Shown: positions 41,889-51,364 of the stretch, piece after piece
Layout: every line of letters begins with the position of its first letter
Position numbering within the stretch: position 1 is the first letter of the stretch
Assembly (NCBI RefSeq): GCF_025464955.1
Contig: NZ_JAODNM010000168.1
Span: forward strand, 1 to 64,000
Direction: 5' to 3'
Source: Amycolatopsis sp.
GTDB taxonomy: Bacteria > Actinomycetota > Actinomycetes > Mycobacteriales > Pseudonocardiaceae
Length of the DNA: 64,000 bases
Position numbers and translations under genes: made by a program
The notes under the pieces: generated by a model
Databases searched by the model: none
Told to the model about the DNA's origin: nothing
What the model saw: only the letters and a program-made list of their open reading frames with translations

Positions 41889-43727
41889 TCAAGGCCGGAG
41901 GTAGCGAACCTGGTTTGGTTTGACGCGGTCGTAGTCGGCTCGGCCGGAGGCGTAGGCGGGGACGCCGACTTCCCACCAGGCACCGGCTTCGGTCCACGAG
42001 TTCGGTTGGGTGCGGACGACGACGACCGCTGGGCGGTGTTCGGACGACGCCGCTTCGCGGGCCTTTTCATACGCGCCGCGGACGTCGTCGAGGCTCTCGG
42101 CGGTGAAGGTCGCGCAGCCCAATGCTTCTGCGTGGGCGGCGAAGTCGACGCGTGGGGGTTGGGCGTGTCCGCTGCGGCAGTCCTCGTAGAAGTTGTTGAA
42201 CGGCTTGCCGCCTTGACCTTGTTGCAGTCGCGCGATCACGGCATAGCCATCGTTGTCGCACACCACGGCGACAAAGCCGTGCCCGGCGAAGGCAGCCGAG
42301 AACAGTTCCGAGTTCAGCATCAGGTACGAGCCGTCGCCGAGCATCGTCGTGACGAGTCCGGCGGTGTGTGCCATCGCGGCTCCCCAAGCGCCCGCGAGTT
42401 CGTAGCCCATACAGGAGAAGCCGTACTCGACGTCCATTGTGGAGGTTCCGGTGGCACGCCAGCCGCCGATGAGTTCGCCGGGCATTCCGCCGGACGCGGT
42501 CATCACGTAGTCGTCCGGAGTGGACAGTTCGTTGACCACGCCGACGATCTGGGCGTAGGTCGGGACTTCGCCGGTCGGGGCGCGCAGGGTGTCGATGTGC
42601 GCGTCCCACTTGCCGCGCTCGGTCGCCGCCCGCGAGGCCCATTCGAAGTCGACGGCCCAGCTTTCCAGTTGCGCGGACAGATCCGCGAGACCCGCGTCGG
42701 CGTCGCCGACAACCGCATGAGCGCCGTGCTTCACGGCGTCGAACCGGGCGGCGTTCAGGGTCACCAGGCGGACTTCGGGGGAGAAGACCGTCCAAGACGC
42801 GGTGGTGAAGTCCTGCAGCCTGGTTCCGACCGCCAGGACGACGTCCGCCTCCGCCGCGAGCACGTTCGCCGACGTCGAGCCGGTGACGCCCAGTGGACCG
42901 GCGTGTAGCGGATGGTCATGTGCGACGAGAGTGCGTCCGGCGGTCGTCTCGACGATCGGGATTCCGTGTCGTTCGGCGAAGTTCAGCGCCCGCTTTCCGG
43001 CGCCCGAATAGCGGACACCGCCGCCGAGCACCAGCAGCGGCCGCTTCGACGCGCGCAGGATGCTTGCGGCCTCGGTGAGCGACCGCTTGTCCGGTCGGGT
43101 CCGAAGTAGACGATGGGTGACCGGCGTGAAAAGCGACTCGGGGAAGTCGTACGTTTCGACCTGTACATCCTGCGGAAGCGCGAGTGTCACCGGCCCTGCT
43201 TCGGCAGGGTCGGTCAGCACCCGCGCGACCTGGGGCAGGGTCGCGAGTAGCTGTTCGGGGCGGGTGATCCGATCGAAATACCGGCTCACCGCGCGGAAGG
43301 CGTCGTTGACCGTGGCCGTCGCGTCGCCGAAACTTTCCACCTGCTGCAGCACTGGATCGGGCGCGCGGCTGGTGAACGTGTCGCCGGGCAGGAGCAGGAC
43401 CGGCAGCCGGTTCGCGTGTGCGACGCCGGCCGCGGTCACCATGTTCAACGCGCCGGGGCCGATCGACGACGTGACCACGCCGACCTGGCGACGGTCCGTG
43501 GCCTTGGCATAACCCACGGCGGCGAGGGCCATGCCCTGTTCTGTGTGTCCGCGCCAGACAGGAAGCTCGTCGCGGTACTCCTCCAACGCCGTGCCAAGGC
43601 CGAGGACGTTGCCGTGCCCGAAGATCGCGAACACTCCGGGGAACAGCGGGACCTCGCGGCCGTCAAGGGTTTCCGATCGCTGCGCGAGCAGCCAGCGGAC
43701 CAGTGCCTGCGCGGTGGTGAGCTTCAT
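41889..43727 (-). CDS. iolD: 3D-(3,5/4)-trihydroxycyclohexane-1,2-dione acylhydrolase IolD
   Basis: TPP-dependent ring-opening enzyme of myo-inositol breakdown, giving 5-deoxyglucuronate. A 612-residue protein from an ATG at 43727 that overlaps the iolB stop (ATGA). The N-terminal TPP domain has GHGNVLGLGTALEEY and RGHTEQGMALAAVGYAKAT (catalytic Glu). The C-terminal domain has the TPP/metal motif MLGDGSYLMLNSEL near residue 470, with VVCDNDGYAVIARLQ following. It is the last gene of the leftward iol operon. Confidence 0.95.
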   Translation of the reverse strand: MKLTTAQALVRWLLAQRSETLDGREVPLFPGVFAIFGHGNVLGLGTALEEYRDELPVWRGHTEQGMALAAVGYAKATDRRQVGVVTSSIGPGALNMVTAAGVAHANRLPVLLLPGDTFTSRAPDPVLQQVESFGDATATVNDAFRAVSRYFDRITRPEQLLATLPQVARVLTDPAEAGPVTLALPQDVQVETYDFPESLFTPVTHRLLRTRPDKRSLTEAASILRASKRPLLVLGGGVRYSGAGKRALNFAERHGIPIVETTAGRTLVAHDHPLHAGPLGVTGSTSANVLAAEADVVLAVGTRLQDFTTASWTVFSPEVRLVTLNAARFDAVKHGAHAVVGDADAGLADLSAQLESWAVDFEWASRAATERGKWDAHIDTLRAPTGEVPTYAQIVGVVNELSTPDDYVMTASGGMPGELIGGWRATGTSTMDVEYGFSCMGYELAGAWGAAMAHTAGLVTTMLGDGSYLMLNSELFSAAFAGHGFVAVVCDNDGYAVIARLQQGQGGKPFNNFYEDCRSGHAQPPRVDFAAHAEALGCATFTAESLDDVRGAYEKAREAASSEHRPAVVVVRTQPNSWTEAGAWWEVGVPAYASGRADYDRVKPNQVRYLRP

Positions 43728-44614
43728 CGGACCCTGCCTTCGGCACTCGTCACCGGGCACCGCGGATCGGTGTCCTGGTCGTTCCAGGTGTCGCGGACCC
43801 AGCCGTGCGCGGGGTCGTCGCAGAACGCCATGGACCGCTCGTCGGCCGGCCCGGCCAGCACGTTCAGGTAGTACATCGGGTAGCCGGGCGCGGCGACACA
43901 GGGCCCGTGGTACCCCCGCGGAATCAGGAAGACGTCCCCGTCGCGGACCGCGACATCCTCGTCGAGTTCACCGTCCGATGTGTACGTCCGATGCAGACCG
44001 AAGCCTTCGCGCGACGGTGTCACGCCGTCACGGCCGGCGATCCGGAAGTAGTAGATCTCCTCGTTCACGACCTCGCACTCAGTCGCCACGTCGTGCTTGT
44101 GCGGCGGGTAAGAAGACCAGTTGCCGCCGGGCGTGATCAACTCGCAGGCGTTCAGCTTGTCCGCGTGGTCCCACACTCCGGGCGTGCCGAAATTCGTCAC
44201 CTGCCGGGTCGCCTGGCCGGCCCCGCGCACCTCGACCGGGACCTTCTCAGCCGGTCCGTACCGCGGCTCGAGCCGACGTCCGCACCTCGCCATGGGCAGA
44301 GCGAGTTCGCAGCCATCCACACTGGAAAGCTCGACTTCCGCGTCACGCGGCACGTAAGCGAAGTCGGTCACCCTGGTGAATACGGACTCCCGCCCCGTGA
44401 GTTCGAACACGAGTCCGGCTACGCGGACCGTGCACCCGCCGGTCAACGGCAGGACGAACGCTTCGAACACTCCCGTGTGGACAACGCGCACCTCGCCCGG
44501 TGCAAGCGTGAGTACGCGCAACCCGGTGAGGTTCCAGCCAGCCGACTCCGGGGAAAGCAGGACCGGGTCGTTCCCGTCCGTGAGGGTCCCGAGTGGACGG
44601 TGCAACCGGCTCAT
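43724..44614 (-). CDS. iolB: 5-deoxy-glucuronate isomerase IolB
   Basis: Isomerises 5-deoxyglucuronate to 2-deoxy-5-keto-gluconate. The 296-residue double-cupin protein starts MSRLHRPLGTLTDGNDPVLL. The metal site reads SSYPPHKHDVATECEVVNEE with IYYFRIAG, and a second cupin block, GDVFLIPRGYHGPCVAAPGY, supplies the last His. It overlaps the aldolase gene upstream and iolD downstream by 4 bases each. Confidence 0.93.
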   Translation of the reverse strand: MSRLHRPLGTLTDGNDPVLLSPESAGWNLTGLRVLTLAPGEVRVVHTGVFEAFVLPLTGGCTVRVAGLVFELTGRESVFTRVTDFAYVPRDAEVELSSVDGCELALPMARCGRRLEPRYGPAEKVPVEVRGAGQATRQVTNFGTPGVWDHADKLNACELITPGGNWSSYPPHKHDVATECEVVNEEIYYFRIAGRDGVTPSREGFGLHRTYTSDGELDEDVAVRDGDVFLIPRGYHGPCVAAPGYPMYYLNVLAGPADERSMAFCDDPAHGWVRDTWNDQDTDPRCPVTSAEGRVR

Positions 44615-45504
44615 TTCGCGGCCTCCAAGACCTTCGCGGCGGCATCGACAGCGGCGCTGACATCGCCGTCAGGCGGGTACAGCAGGGCGCGGCCGACCAC
44701 CAGCCCGCGCACCGCGTCGTGGTGCAGGGTGCGACCCCAGGACGCGAGGTCCGCGGCCGGGTCGTCGGACGGGACACCACCGAGCACGACGACCGGCAGC
44801 GTGGTCGCGTCCAACGCGGCCGCGTCGTCCGGTGAGGGCAGCTTCAGCCAGGTGTACGCGGACGTCACGCCGATGCCCGAGGCTACGGTGACAGCGCGAG
44901 CGAGCGAAGCGGAGTCCTTGTGCAGAATCAGTTTTCCCGACGCGTCGCGAACGTAGGGCAGTGGCTCGATCATCGCGATCAGCCGGTGTGAAGCAAGTTC
45001 CGACACTGCTTCAGCGCACGCCTGCAACGTCGGCACGGTTCCGGGGTCGGCATCGACCAGCCGCAGCAGCATCTTCCCGCCGTCGAGACCGAAGTCCGCG
45101 ATGGACTGCGCGTCGTAGCCGGTGAACCGGTCGTCGATCTCCCAGTCCGCCCCCGCCAGGCCGCCGCGGTTCATCGAGCCGATGACGATCTTGTCGTCGA
45201 GCGCGCCGAGCAGCAGGAGCTCCTCGACGACGTCCGGTGTCCCGAGTAGACCGTCGACTGCCGGGTTCTCCAACGCCACCAGGAGTCGCTCGAGCAGAGA
45301 ACGCCGATCAGCCATGGCCATCGGGTCCCCGCCGACCCCGAGCGCGCCCCTCGCCGGGTGGTCGGCCGCGACCAGGAACAGCGTCCCGTTGCCGGAAAGC
45401 AGCCGGGGACGGCGCTTCCGCGTGTCGTATGCCCGCTTGACCGCACCGGGATCGTTCGCCCTGGTGCGCAGCAGCGCCCGCCAGCGTTCGTCGGTCAGGA
45501 TCAA
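44611..45504 (-). CDS. Aldolase-like (beta/alpha)8 protein of iol clusters
   Basis: A 297-residue protein (MILTDERWRALLRTRANDPG) resembling the class I aldolase-type protein found in corynebacterial iol clusters (family named after Cgl0158/Cgl0159). Candidate catalytic lysines are in GGKMLLRLVD and TWLKLPSPDD; LFLVAADHPARGALGVG and VVLGGVPSDDPAADL are typical barrel loops. The canonical IolJ-type aldolase is absent from this locus, so this protein probably cleaves 2-deoxy-5-keto-6-phosphogluconate. That role is inferred from context. Confidence 0.8.
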   Translation of the reverse strand: MILTDERWRALLRTRANDPGAVKRAYDTRKRRPRLLSGNGTLFLVAADHPARGALGVGGDPMAMADRRSLLERLLVALENPAVDGLLGTPDVVEELLLLGALDDKIVIGSMNRGGLAGADWEIDDRFTGYDAQSIADFGLDGGKMLLRLVDADPGTVPTLQACAEAVSELASHRLIAMIEPLPYVRDASGKLILHKDSASLARAVTVASGIGVTSAYTWLKLPSPDDAAALDATTLPVVVLGGVPSDDPAADLASWGRTLHHDAVRGLVVGRALLYPPDGDVSAAVDAAAKVLEAAK

Positions 45505-46426
45505 AGCAGCTCCTCGATCTCTTCGGGAAAGGGCATCGCGTCGGCGCAGGCGAGCCGCGACGCGACAAGTGCCCCGGCGACGTTGGCGTACCTGGCGATC
45601 CGGACCGGGTCCCAGCCGGACAGCAGCCCGTGGATCAGCGCACCGCCGAACCCGTCACCCGCACCGAGTCCACAGACGACTTCGACGGGCGTGGGTTGTA
45701 CCGTCCAGGATCCCTCGGGCGTCGCGACGAGGACACCGTCGGCGCCCTTCTTGATGACCGCCAGCTTGACCCCGCGGGCGAGCATCCGCCGCGCGGCCTC
45801 GTCCGGATCGGCAGTGCCGACGGCGACCTCGACCTCGGCGCGGTTGCCGACCGCGACCGTGACGTGGTCGAGCATCCAGCCGATCTCGGCCCGTGCGGTG
45901 TCCACATCGGGCCAGAACATCGGCCGGTAGTCCAGGTCCAGCACGGTGTGCTCGCGCCCAGCCCGATGCTCCAGCATCTTGCGCTGCGTGCTCCGCGCCG
46001 GTTCCGTCGAAACGCCGGTGCCGGTGACCCACAACAGCGGGACGCTTTCGACGAGGTCCCACGGCACGTCCGACTCGGTGAGCGTGAGATCCGGCGCGAT
46101 GGGCGACCGGTAGAACAGCAGCGGCGGATCGGCGGGCGGGTCGAGCGCGCAGAACACCACGGGCGTCTGGAGATCCTCGGCCGTGCCGACGTGGTCCGGC
46201 GACACTCCGAACCCGGTCAGCGCGTCCCGCACGTAGTCGCCGAAGCCGTCCGGACCGACCTTGGTCAGCACCGCGGTCCGGCGGCCGAGCCGCGCGGCGG
46301 CGACGGCGACGTTGGTCGCCGTCCCGCCGAGCGATTTGGCGAACGTTTCGACCCGGGCCAGCGGAACCCCGCTCTGCTCGGGGTACAGGTCCACGCCGAC
46401 CCTGCCGACCGTCAGTGCTTCCAGAC

Positions 46427-46430
<4 letters not shown>
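45501..46430 (-). CDS. iolC: 5-dehydro-2-deoxygluconokinase IolC
   Basis: PfkB-family sugar kinase that phosphorylates 2-deoxy-5-ketogluconate. The 309-residue protein starts MSLEALTVGRVGVDLYPEQS. The substrate region is KSLGGTATNVAVAAARLGRR and the C-terminal ATP/catalytic motif is GLGAGDGFGGALIHGLLSG with the catalytic Asp. It overlaps the ABC ATPase gene upstream and the aldolase gene downstream by 4 bases each. Confidence 0.94.
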
Positions 46431-47205
<775 letters not shown>

Positions 47206-47209
<4 letters not shown>

Positions 47210-48264
47210 CGCCGCACCTTTTCCGCTCGACGCCGGAAGGCGTTGTTGACCAGCACCGCCGCGAGCAGCATCACCCCGAGGAACAGCATGAACCAGTCGC
47301 TGTCCCAGCGGGCGAAGACGATGCCTTGGCGGGCCATGCCGAAGATCAGCGCACCGATCGCGGCACCCACGGCCGAGCCGAAGCCGCCGGTCAGCAGGCA
47401 GCCGCCGATGACGGCCGCGATGATGTACTGGAACTCCAGCCCGATGCCCTGGTTGGCCTGGACGGTGGCGAACCGCAGGATGTTGATCGAGCCGACCAGC
47501 CAGGCCGCGGCGGCCGTGGTCATGAACAGCAGGATCTTCGTGCGCACCACGGGAACGCCGACCGCGCGGGAGCTGACGGCCGAGCCGCCGACCGCGAAGA
47601 TCCAGTTCCCGAACTTCGTCCGCAGCAGGACCCACGCCCCGACCGCGGCCACGGCGATCCACCAGAGGATCGACACCTGGAACTGCGTGCCGCCGATGTC
47701 GATAGTGGACGCGAAGAGCGAACCCGCCGAGGCGTAACCACTTGTGCTGCGCATGCCCGAGACCTGCACGGTCCCGGTGACCAGCTTGGTCACGCCGAGG
47801 TTGATGCCTTGCAACGCAAGGAACGTGCCGAGCGTGACGATGAAGCTCGGCAGCCCGGTGCGCATCACCAGCCAGCCGTTGAACGCGCCGACGGCGAGGG
47901 CAAAGGCCAGCGACACGAGCAGCGCGAGCCAGACGTTCCAGCCCAGTTGCGTCGCCAGGATCGCGGTGACCAGCGACGTCGACGCCGTCATCACCCCGGC
48001 GGAGAGGTCGAACTCGCCGCCGATCATCAGCAGCGACACCGCGATGGCCGGGATGCCCAGCGTCGAAGCGTCGTCGAGCCAGTTCGCCGCGCCGCCGGCG
48101 CTGAAGAACTGACCGGCGACGATCGAGAAGAACACGAAGACCAGTACCGCGCCGAGGGCCGCGCCGATCTCCGGCCGCACGATCAACCGGCTCGTCAGCC
48201 CCGGTTTCGCCACCCGTTCGTCCACTGTGTCCGAAGGCGGGGACGCCGGTGTATCGACGGTCAT
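47206..48264 (-). CDS. Sugar (probably inositol) ABC transporter permease
   Basis: A 352-residue polytopic membrane protein of the BPD_transp_2 family. About ten membrane segments are visible, including GAVLVFVFFSIVAGQFFSAG, AIAVSLLMIGGEFDLSAGVM, TGLPSFIVTLGTFLALQGIN and YIIAAVIGGCLLTGGFGSAV, which carries the conserved cytoplasmic coupling loop. The first 40 residues form a cytoplasmic tail. It overlaps both neighbours by 4 bases. Confidence 0.93.
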
Positions 48265-49274
48265 CGAGTACCCCTTGCCACGTAGGCGCCGATCTTGTCC
48301 ACGTTGGACTTGTCGACGAAGTTCGGCCCGGTGAGGATCGGCTTACCGGCGCCGATGATGTTCGCGTTGTCGTGGTAGAGCTTCAGCATCGTCACCGGCA
48401 GGTAGCCCTGCTCGTACTGCTGCTGGTCGACGGCGAACTGCACGTCGCCCGACTTGATCGCGGTGACGACGTCGGAGTTGAGGTCGAAGGTGCCGACCTG
48501 GGCCTTCGAGCCCGCGGACTTGACCGCGCTGACGGCCAGCGCCGCGACCTGGGAGTTCAGCGTCAGCACCGCGTCGATCGACGGGTCGGCCTGGACCGCG
48601 CCCTTGATGCGGGACTCGGTGTCGGTCGGGTTGGTGATGTCGACCTGCAGTGTCTGCACGTTGCCGGCGAAGCCCTGCTTGGCACCGTCACAGCGCTGGG
48701 CCTGGCCGACGTTGCCGGCCTCGTGGATGACACACAGGAGCTTGGTCTTGCCGAGCGCCTTGAACTTCGCGCCCGCCTGCTGGCCGGCGATGCTCTCGTT
48801 CTGGCCGACGTGCGCGAGTGCGCCGTACGCCGCGCTCTGGTCTTCACCGGAGTTGATGGTGATCACCGGAATGCCGGCCGCGACGGCCTTCTGGATCGAC
48901 GGCTTGAGCGCCTCCGGGTTGGCCATGGAGATGACCAGGCCCCCGACCTTCTGAGCGACGGCGTTGTCGATCAGCTTGGCCTGGTTTCCGGGGTCGCCGT
49001 CGGAGTTGTAGTCGACCTTGACGCCCAGCTGCTTCCCGGCGGCCTCGGCGCCGTTCTTGACGACGTTCCAGAAGGCGTCACCGGCGGTGCCGTGGGTGAT
49101 GACCGCGAGGGTCAGCTGACCGGACGATGCGGGCTGATCCGACGGTGCGTTGGTGGGTGCTTGGGTGGCGGTGGGACCGGTGCAGGCAGTGAGCAGGAGC
49201 GCACCGGCAGCGGCCAGCAGGCCGAGTCGGAACCTGCGTTTGACCGGGGAACTGGGGGATGGGGCAGACTTCAT
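48261..49274 (-). CDS. Sugar-binding lipoprotein of the ABC importer
   Basis: A 337-residue periplasmic-binding-protein-type lipoprotein from an ATG at 49274, 6 bases after AGGAGA. The lipobox is LLLTACTG near residue 33, followed by a Thr/Pro linker and a type I sugar-binding fold: LTLAVITHGTAGDAFWNVV, KVGGLVISMANPEALKPSI, GIPVITINSGEDQSAAYGAL, IDAVLTLNSQVAALAVSAV and QYEQGYLPVTMLKLYHDN. It is presumably exported and anchored outside the membrane, delivering inositol or a related polyol. Confidence 0.93.
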   Translation of the reverse strand: MKSAPSPSSPVKRRFRLGLLAAAGALLLTACTGPTATQAPTNAPSDQPASSGQLTLAVITHGTAGDAFWNVVKNGAEAAGKQLGVKVDYNSDGDPGNQAKLIDNAVAQKVGGLVISMANPEALKPSIQKAVAAGIPVITINSGEDQSAAYGALAHVGQNESIAGQQAGAKFKALGKTKLLCVIHEAGNVGQAQRCDGAKQGFAGNVQTLQVDITNPTDTESRIKGAVQADPSIDAVLTLNSQVAALAVSAVKSAGSKAQVGTFDLNSDVVTAIKSGDVQFAVDQQQYEQGYLPVTMLKLYHDNANIIGAGKPILTGPNFVDKSNVDKIGAYVARGTR

Positions 49275-49304
49275 TGTCTTCTCCTGTGTTGGGCGGGACA
49301 CGGG

Positions 49305-50207
49305 CTACGCGATCGGCAGGCGGCTGACGATGTCGTGGAGGTAGGACAGGCTCCGGCTGGCGTCCTTCTTGGGACCGTCGTCGGGGCTCGACTCGCCGAG
49401 GGCGGTGTCCTGCTCGAGGACGTACCACCCGTCATAACCGGCCTGCCGGACCGACCTGACCAACGCTTCGATGTCCACGTCCCCGTCTCCGAGAGGGCTG
49501 TACAGCCCCTTGCCGACCGCTTCGGTGTAGGACATCGTGCCACCGCGGACGGCTTCGGCAAGCTCGCCGCGCACGTCCTTGAGGTGCAGGTGCCCGATCC
49601 GGCCGGGGTGCCGCCGCGCGAGCGCGACCGGGTCGGTGCCGCCGATCAGCAGGTGGCCGGTGTCGAGGCACAGGTCGACGTCGGAACCGGCGAGGAAGCG
49701 CTCGACCTCGGCTTCGGTTTCGACATGCGTGCCGACATGGGGATGGACGACGGCGCGCAGCCCGTGGGTCGCCGCGATGTCGCGGATCTTGCCCGCGGTG
49801 TCGAACAGCGTCCGCCATTCGTCTTCGGTCAGCGCGGGCCGTTCGTCGTAACCGTCGAGCCCGGTCGCGGCCGCGACCACCAGTACCTCGGCCCCGCAGG
49901 CGGCGAACAGCGCGGCGGAGTCCTCGGCCGCGGCCAGCGCCGCGTCCTGCGCGGTGTGCAGTTCGATCGCGAGGAACCCGCCGATCAGGCGCAGGTCGTG
50001 CGTGCCGAGCAGGGCGCGCAGCTCGGCCGGCTCGCGGGGGAGGTACCCGGGCGGGCCGAGTTCGGTGGCGTGGATACCGAGCTCCGCCATTTCCCCGAGC
50101 ACGGTCCCCGCTTGTAGTTCACGGCCCCAGCCCGGGACTTCGCACACCCCCCACGAGATGGGGGCCGCGGCTACCCGAAGGTCGGACTGCGTGGTCATCG
50201 GCGTCAC
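49305..50207 (-). CDS. iolE: Sugar phosphate isomerase/epimerase, IolE-like (inosose dehydratase)
   Basis: A 300-residue TIM-barrel protein (MTPMTTQSDLRVAAAPISWG). Landmarks are PISWGVCEVPGWGRELQAG, HPHVGTHVETEAEVERFLAG, LDTGHLLIGGTDPVALARRH and GRIGHLHLKDVRGELAEAV, which supply the metal-binding Glu/Asp/His. In the inositol pathway this family dehydrates scyllo-inosose. Assignment to IolE rests on family and on being first gene of an iol operon; an epimerase is the main alternative. The ATG may be at 50207 or 50198. Confidence 0.86.
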   Translation of the reverse strand: MTPMTTQSDLRVAAAPISWGVCEVPGWGRELQAGTVLGEMAELGIHATELGPPGYLPREPAELRALLGTHDLRLIGGFLAIELHTAQDAALAAAEDSAALFAACGAEVLVVAAATGLDGYDERPALTEDEWRTLFDTAGKIRDIAATHGLRAVVHPHVGTHVETEAEVERFLAGSDVDLCLDTGHLLIGGTDPVALARRHPGRIGHLHLKDVRGELAEAVRGGTMSYTEAVGKGLYSPLGDGDVDIEALVRSVRQAGYDGWYVLEQDTALGESSPDDGPKKDASRSLSYLHDIVSRLPIA

Positions 50208-50239
50208 TCCTGTGCGTCGGCGCTGGTGGTGGGGCTTGA

Positions 50240-50249
50240 GAGCGCTCTA
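50240..50249. promoter_or_regulatory. iol operator site 1
   Basis: AGAGCGCTCT, a perfect 10-base palindrome with the same core as site 2, 33 bases upstream of the iolE start. Centre-to-centre distance to site 2 is 17 bases. Confidence 0.75.
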
Positions 50250-50252
50250 TTG

Positions 50253-50270
50253 ATTAGAGCGCTCTAATCT
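50253..50270. promoter_or_regulatory. iol operator site 2
   Basis: GATTAGAGCGCTCTAATC, a perfect 18-base palindrome typical of LacI-family operators (central CG). It sits inside the spacer of a predicted regulator promoter: TTGATT at 50251-50256, 17 bases, TAGCGT at 50274-50279. Binding there should repress the regulator gene and the divergent operon. Confidence 0.8.
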
Positions 50271-50303
50271 TGTAGCGTCCGTCACAGCAAAGTCAAGCTT
50301 CGA

Positions 50304-51335
50304 GTGAAGAAACGGGGGCCGGTCTTGGTGCGACCGACCATGGAGGACGTCGCCGCGCGAGCGGGCGTTTCGCGTGCCCTGGTTTCCCTGGTCATGCGCA
50401 ACTCGCCCAAGGTGAGCGACCAGCGACGCTCCGCCGTGCTCAGCGCGGCGAAGGAACTCGGCTACGAGCCGCACGTGATGGCCCGGGCGTTGGCCAGCCG
50501 GACTTCGACCGTACTCGGTGTGATGGTTTCCGACCTGCGTAACGCTTTCTTCGCCGAAGTTGTCGAAGGCTTGGACGCGGCGGCGAAGGCGGCCGGGTTC
50601 AACATCATCCTCAACACCGGCGGCCGGAGTCCGAGCGGTGAGCGCGACGCGTTGCGCAGTCTGCTTTCCTTCCGGCCGGCCGGAGTCATCCTCCTGTCGC
50701 CCGTGCTGTCCGCGTCCGCGATCGAGGACGCCGCCGAGCAGTGCCCGGTCGTCCTGGTGTCGCGGACGTCTCGTGCTTCCACAGTGGACACCGTGAACGA
50801 CGACGGCGAGGCCGGGGCGGCACTCGCCGTCCAACACCTCGTCGGGCTTGGTCACCGGCGGATCGCGCATCTCGACGGCGGGGGCGCGGCGACCGCGGCG
50901 GCGCGGCGCAAGGGGTACCAGCAGGCGATGCGCCGCAACGGCCTCGAGCCGCTGGTCGTCCGAAGTGAACACACCGACCATGCCGGTGAAAAGGCCGTCC
51001 AGGAACTGCTGAGCACCTACAACCGTTCCGACCTGCCGACGGCTTTGCTCTCCGGTAACGACTTCAACGCCGTCGGTGCCATTTCCGCGCTCGAAGACGC
51101 CGGACTACGCGTCCCGGAAGACGTGTCCGTCGTTGGTTACGACAACACGTCGCTCGCGGCGTTGCGGCATCTATCACTGACCACTGTGGACCAGCCGCGG
51201 ATCGAAATGGGCAGGCTGGCCACGGAGGCACTCTTGGAACGCGTCCGCGGTGAACGGACCGAGCCGGTCCGGCACCTGCTGCATCCCTCGCTGGTCGTCC
51301 GCTCGACGACCACCGCGCCCTTCGTGAAGCCCTGA
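50304..51335 (+). CDS. LacI-family transcriptional regulator of the iol locus
   Basis: A 343-residue repressor starting at a GTG (MKKRGPVLVRPTMEDVAARA). Helix-turn-helix and hinge: MEDVAARAGVSRALVSLVMR, then ELGYEPHVMARALASRTST. The effector domain reads VLGVMVSDLRNAFFAEVVEG to the C-terminus. It is located between the divergent iol units beside two matching palindromes. The expected inducer is inositol or a pathway intermediate; not shown. An alternative start is the ATG at 50340. Followed by mmsA with a 29-base gap. Confidence 0.93.
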   Translation: MKKRGPVLVRPTMEDVAARAGVSRALVSLVMRNSPKVSDQRRSAVLSAAKELGYEPHVMARALASRTSTVLGVMVSDLRNAFFAEVVEGLDAAAKAAGFNIILNTGGRSPSGERDALRSLLSFRPAGVILLSPVLSASAIEDAAEQCPVVLVSRTSRASTVDTVNDDGEAGAALAVQHLVGLGHRRIAHLDGGGAATAAARRKGYQQAMRRNGLEPLVVRSEHTDHAGEKAVQELLSTYNRSDLPTALLSGNDFNAVGAISALEDAGLRVPEDVSVVGYDNTSLAALRHLSLTTVDQPRIEMGRLATEALLERVRGERTEPVRHLLHPSLVVRSTTTAPFVKP

Positions 51336-51364
51336 AAATCAGCCCTGAACTCAAAGGAGAGAAA

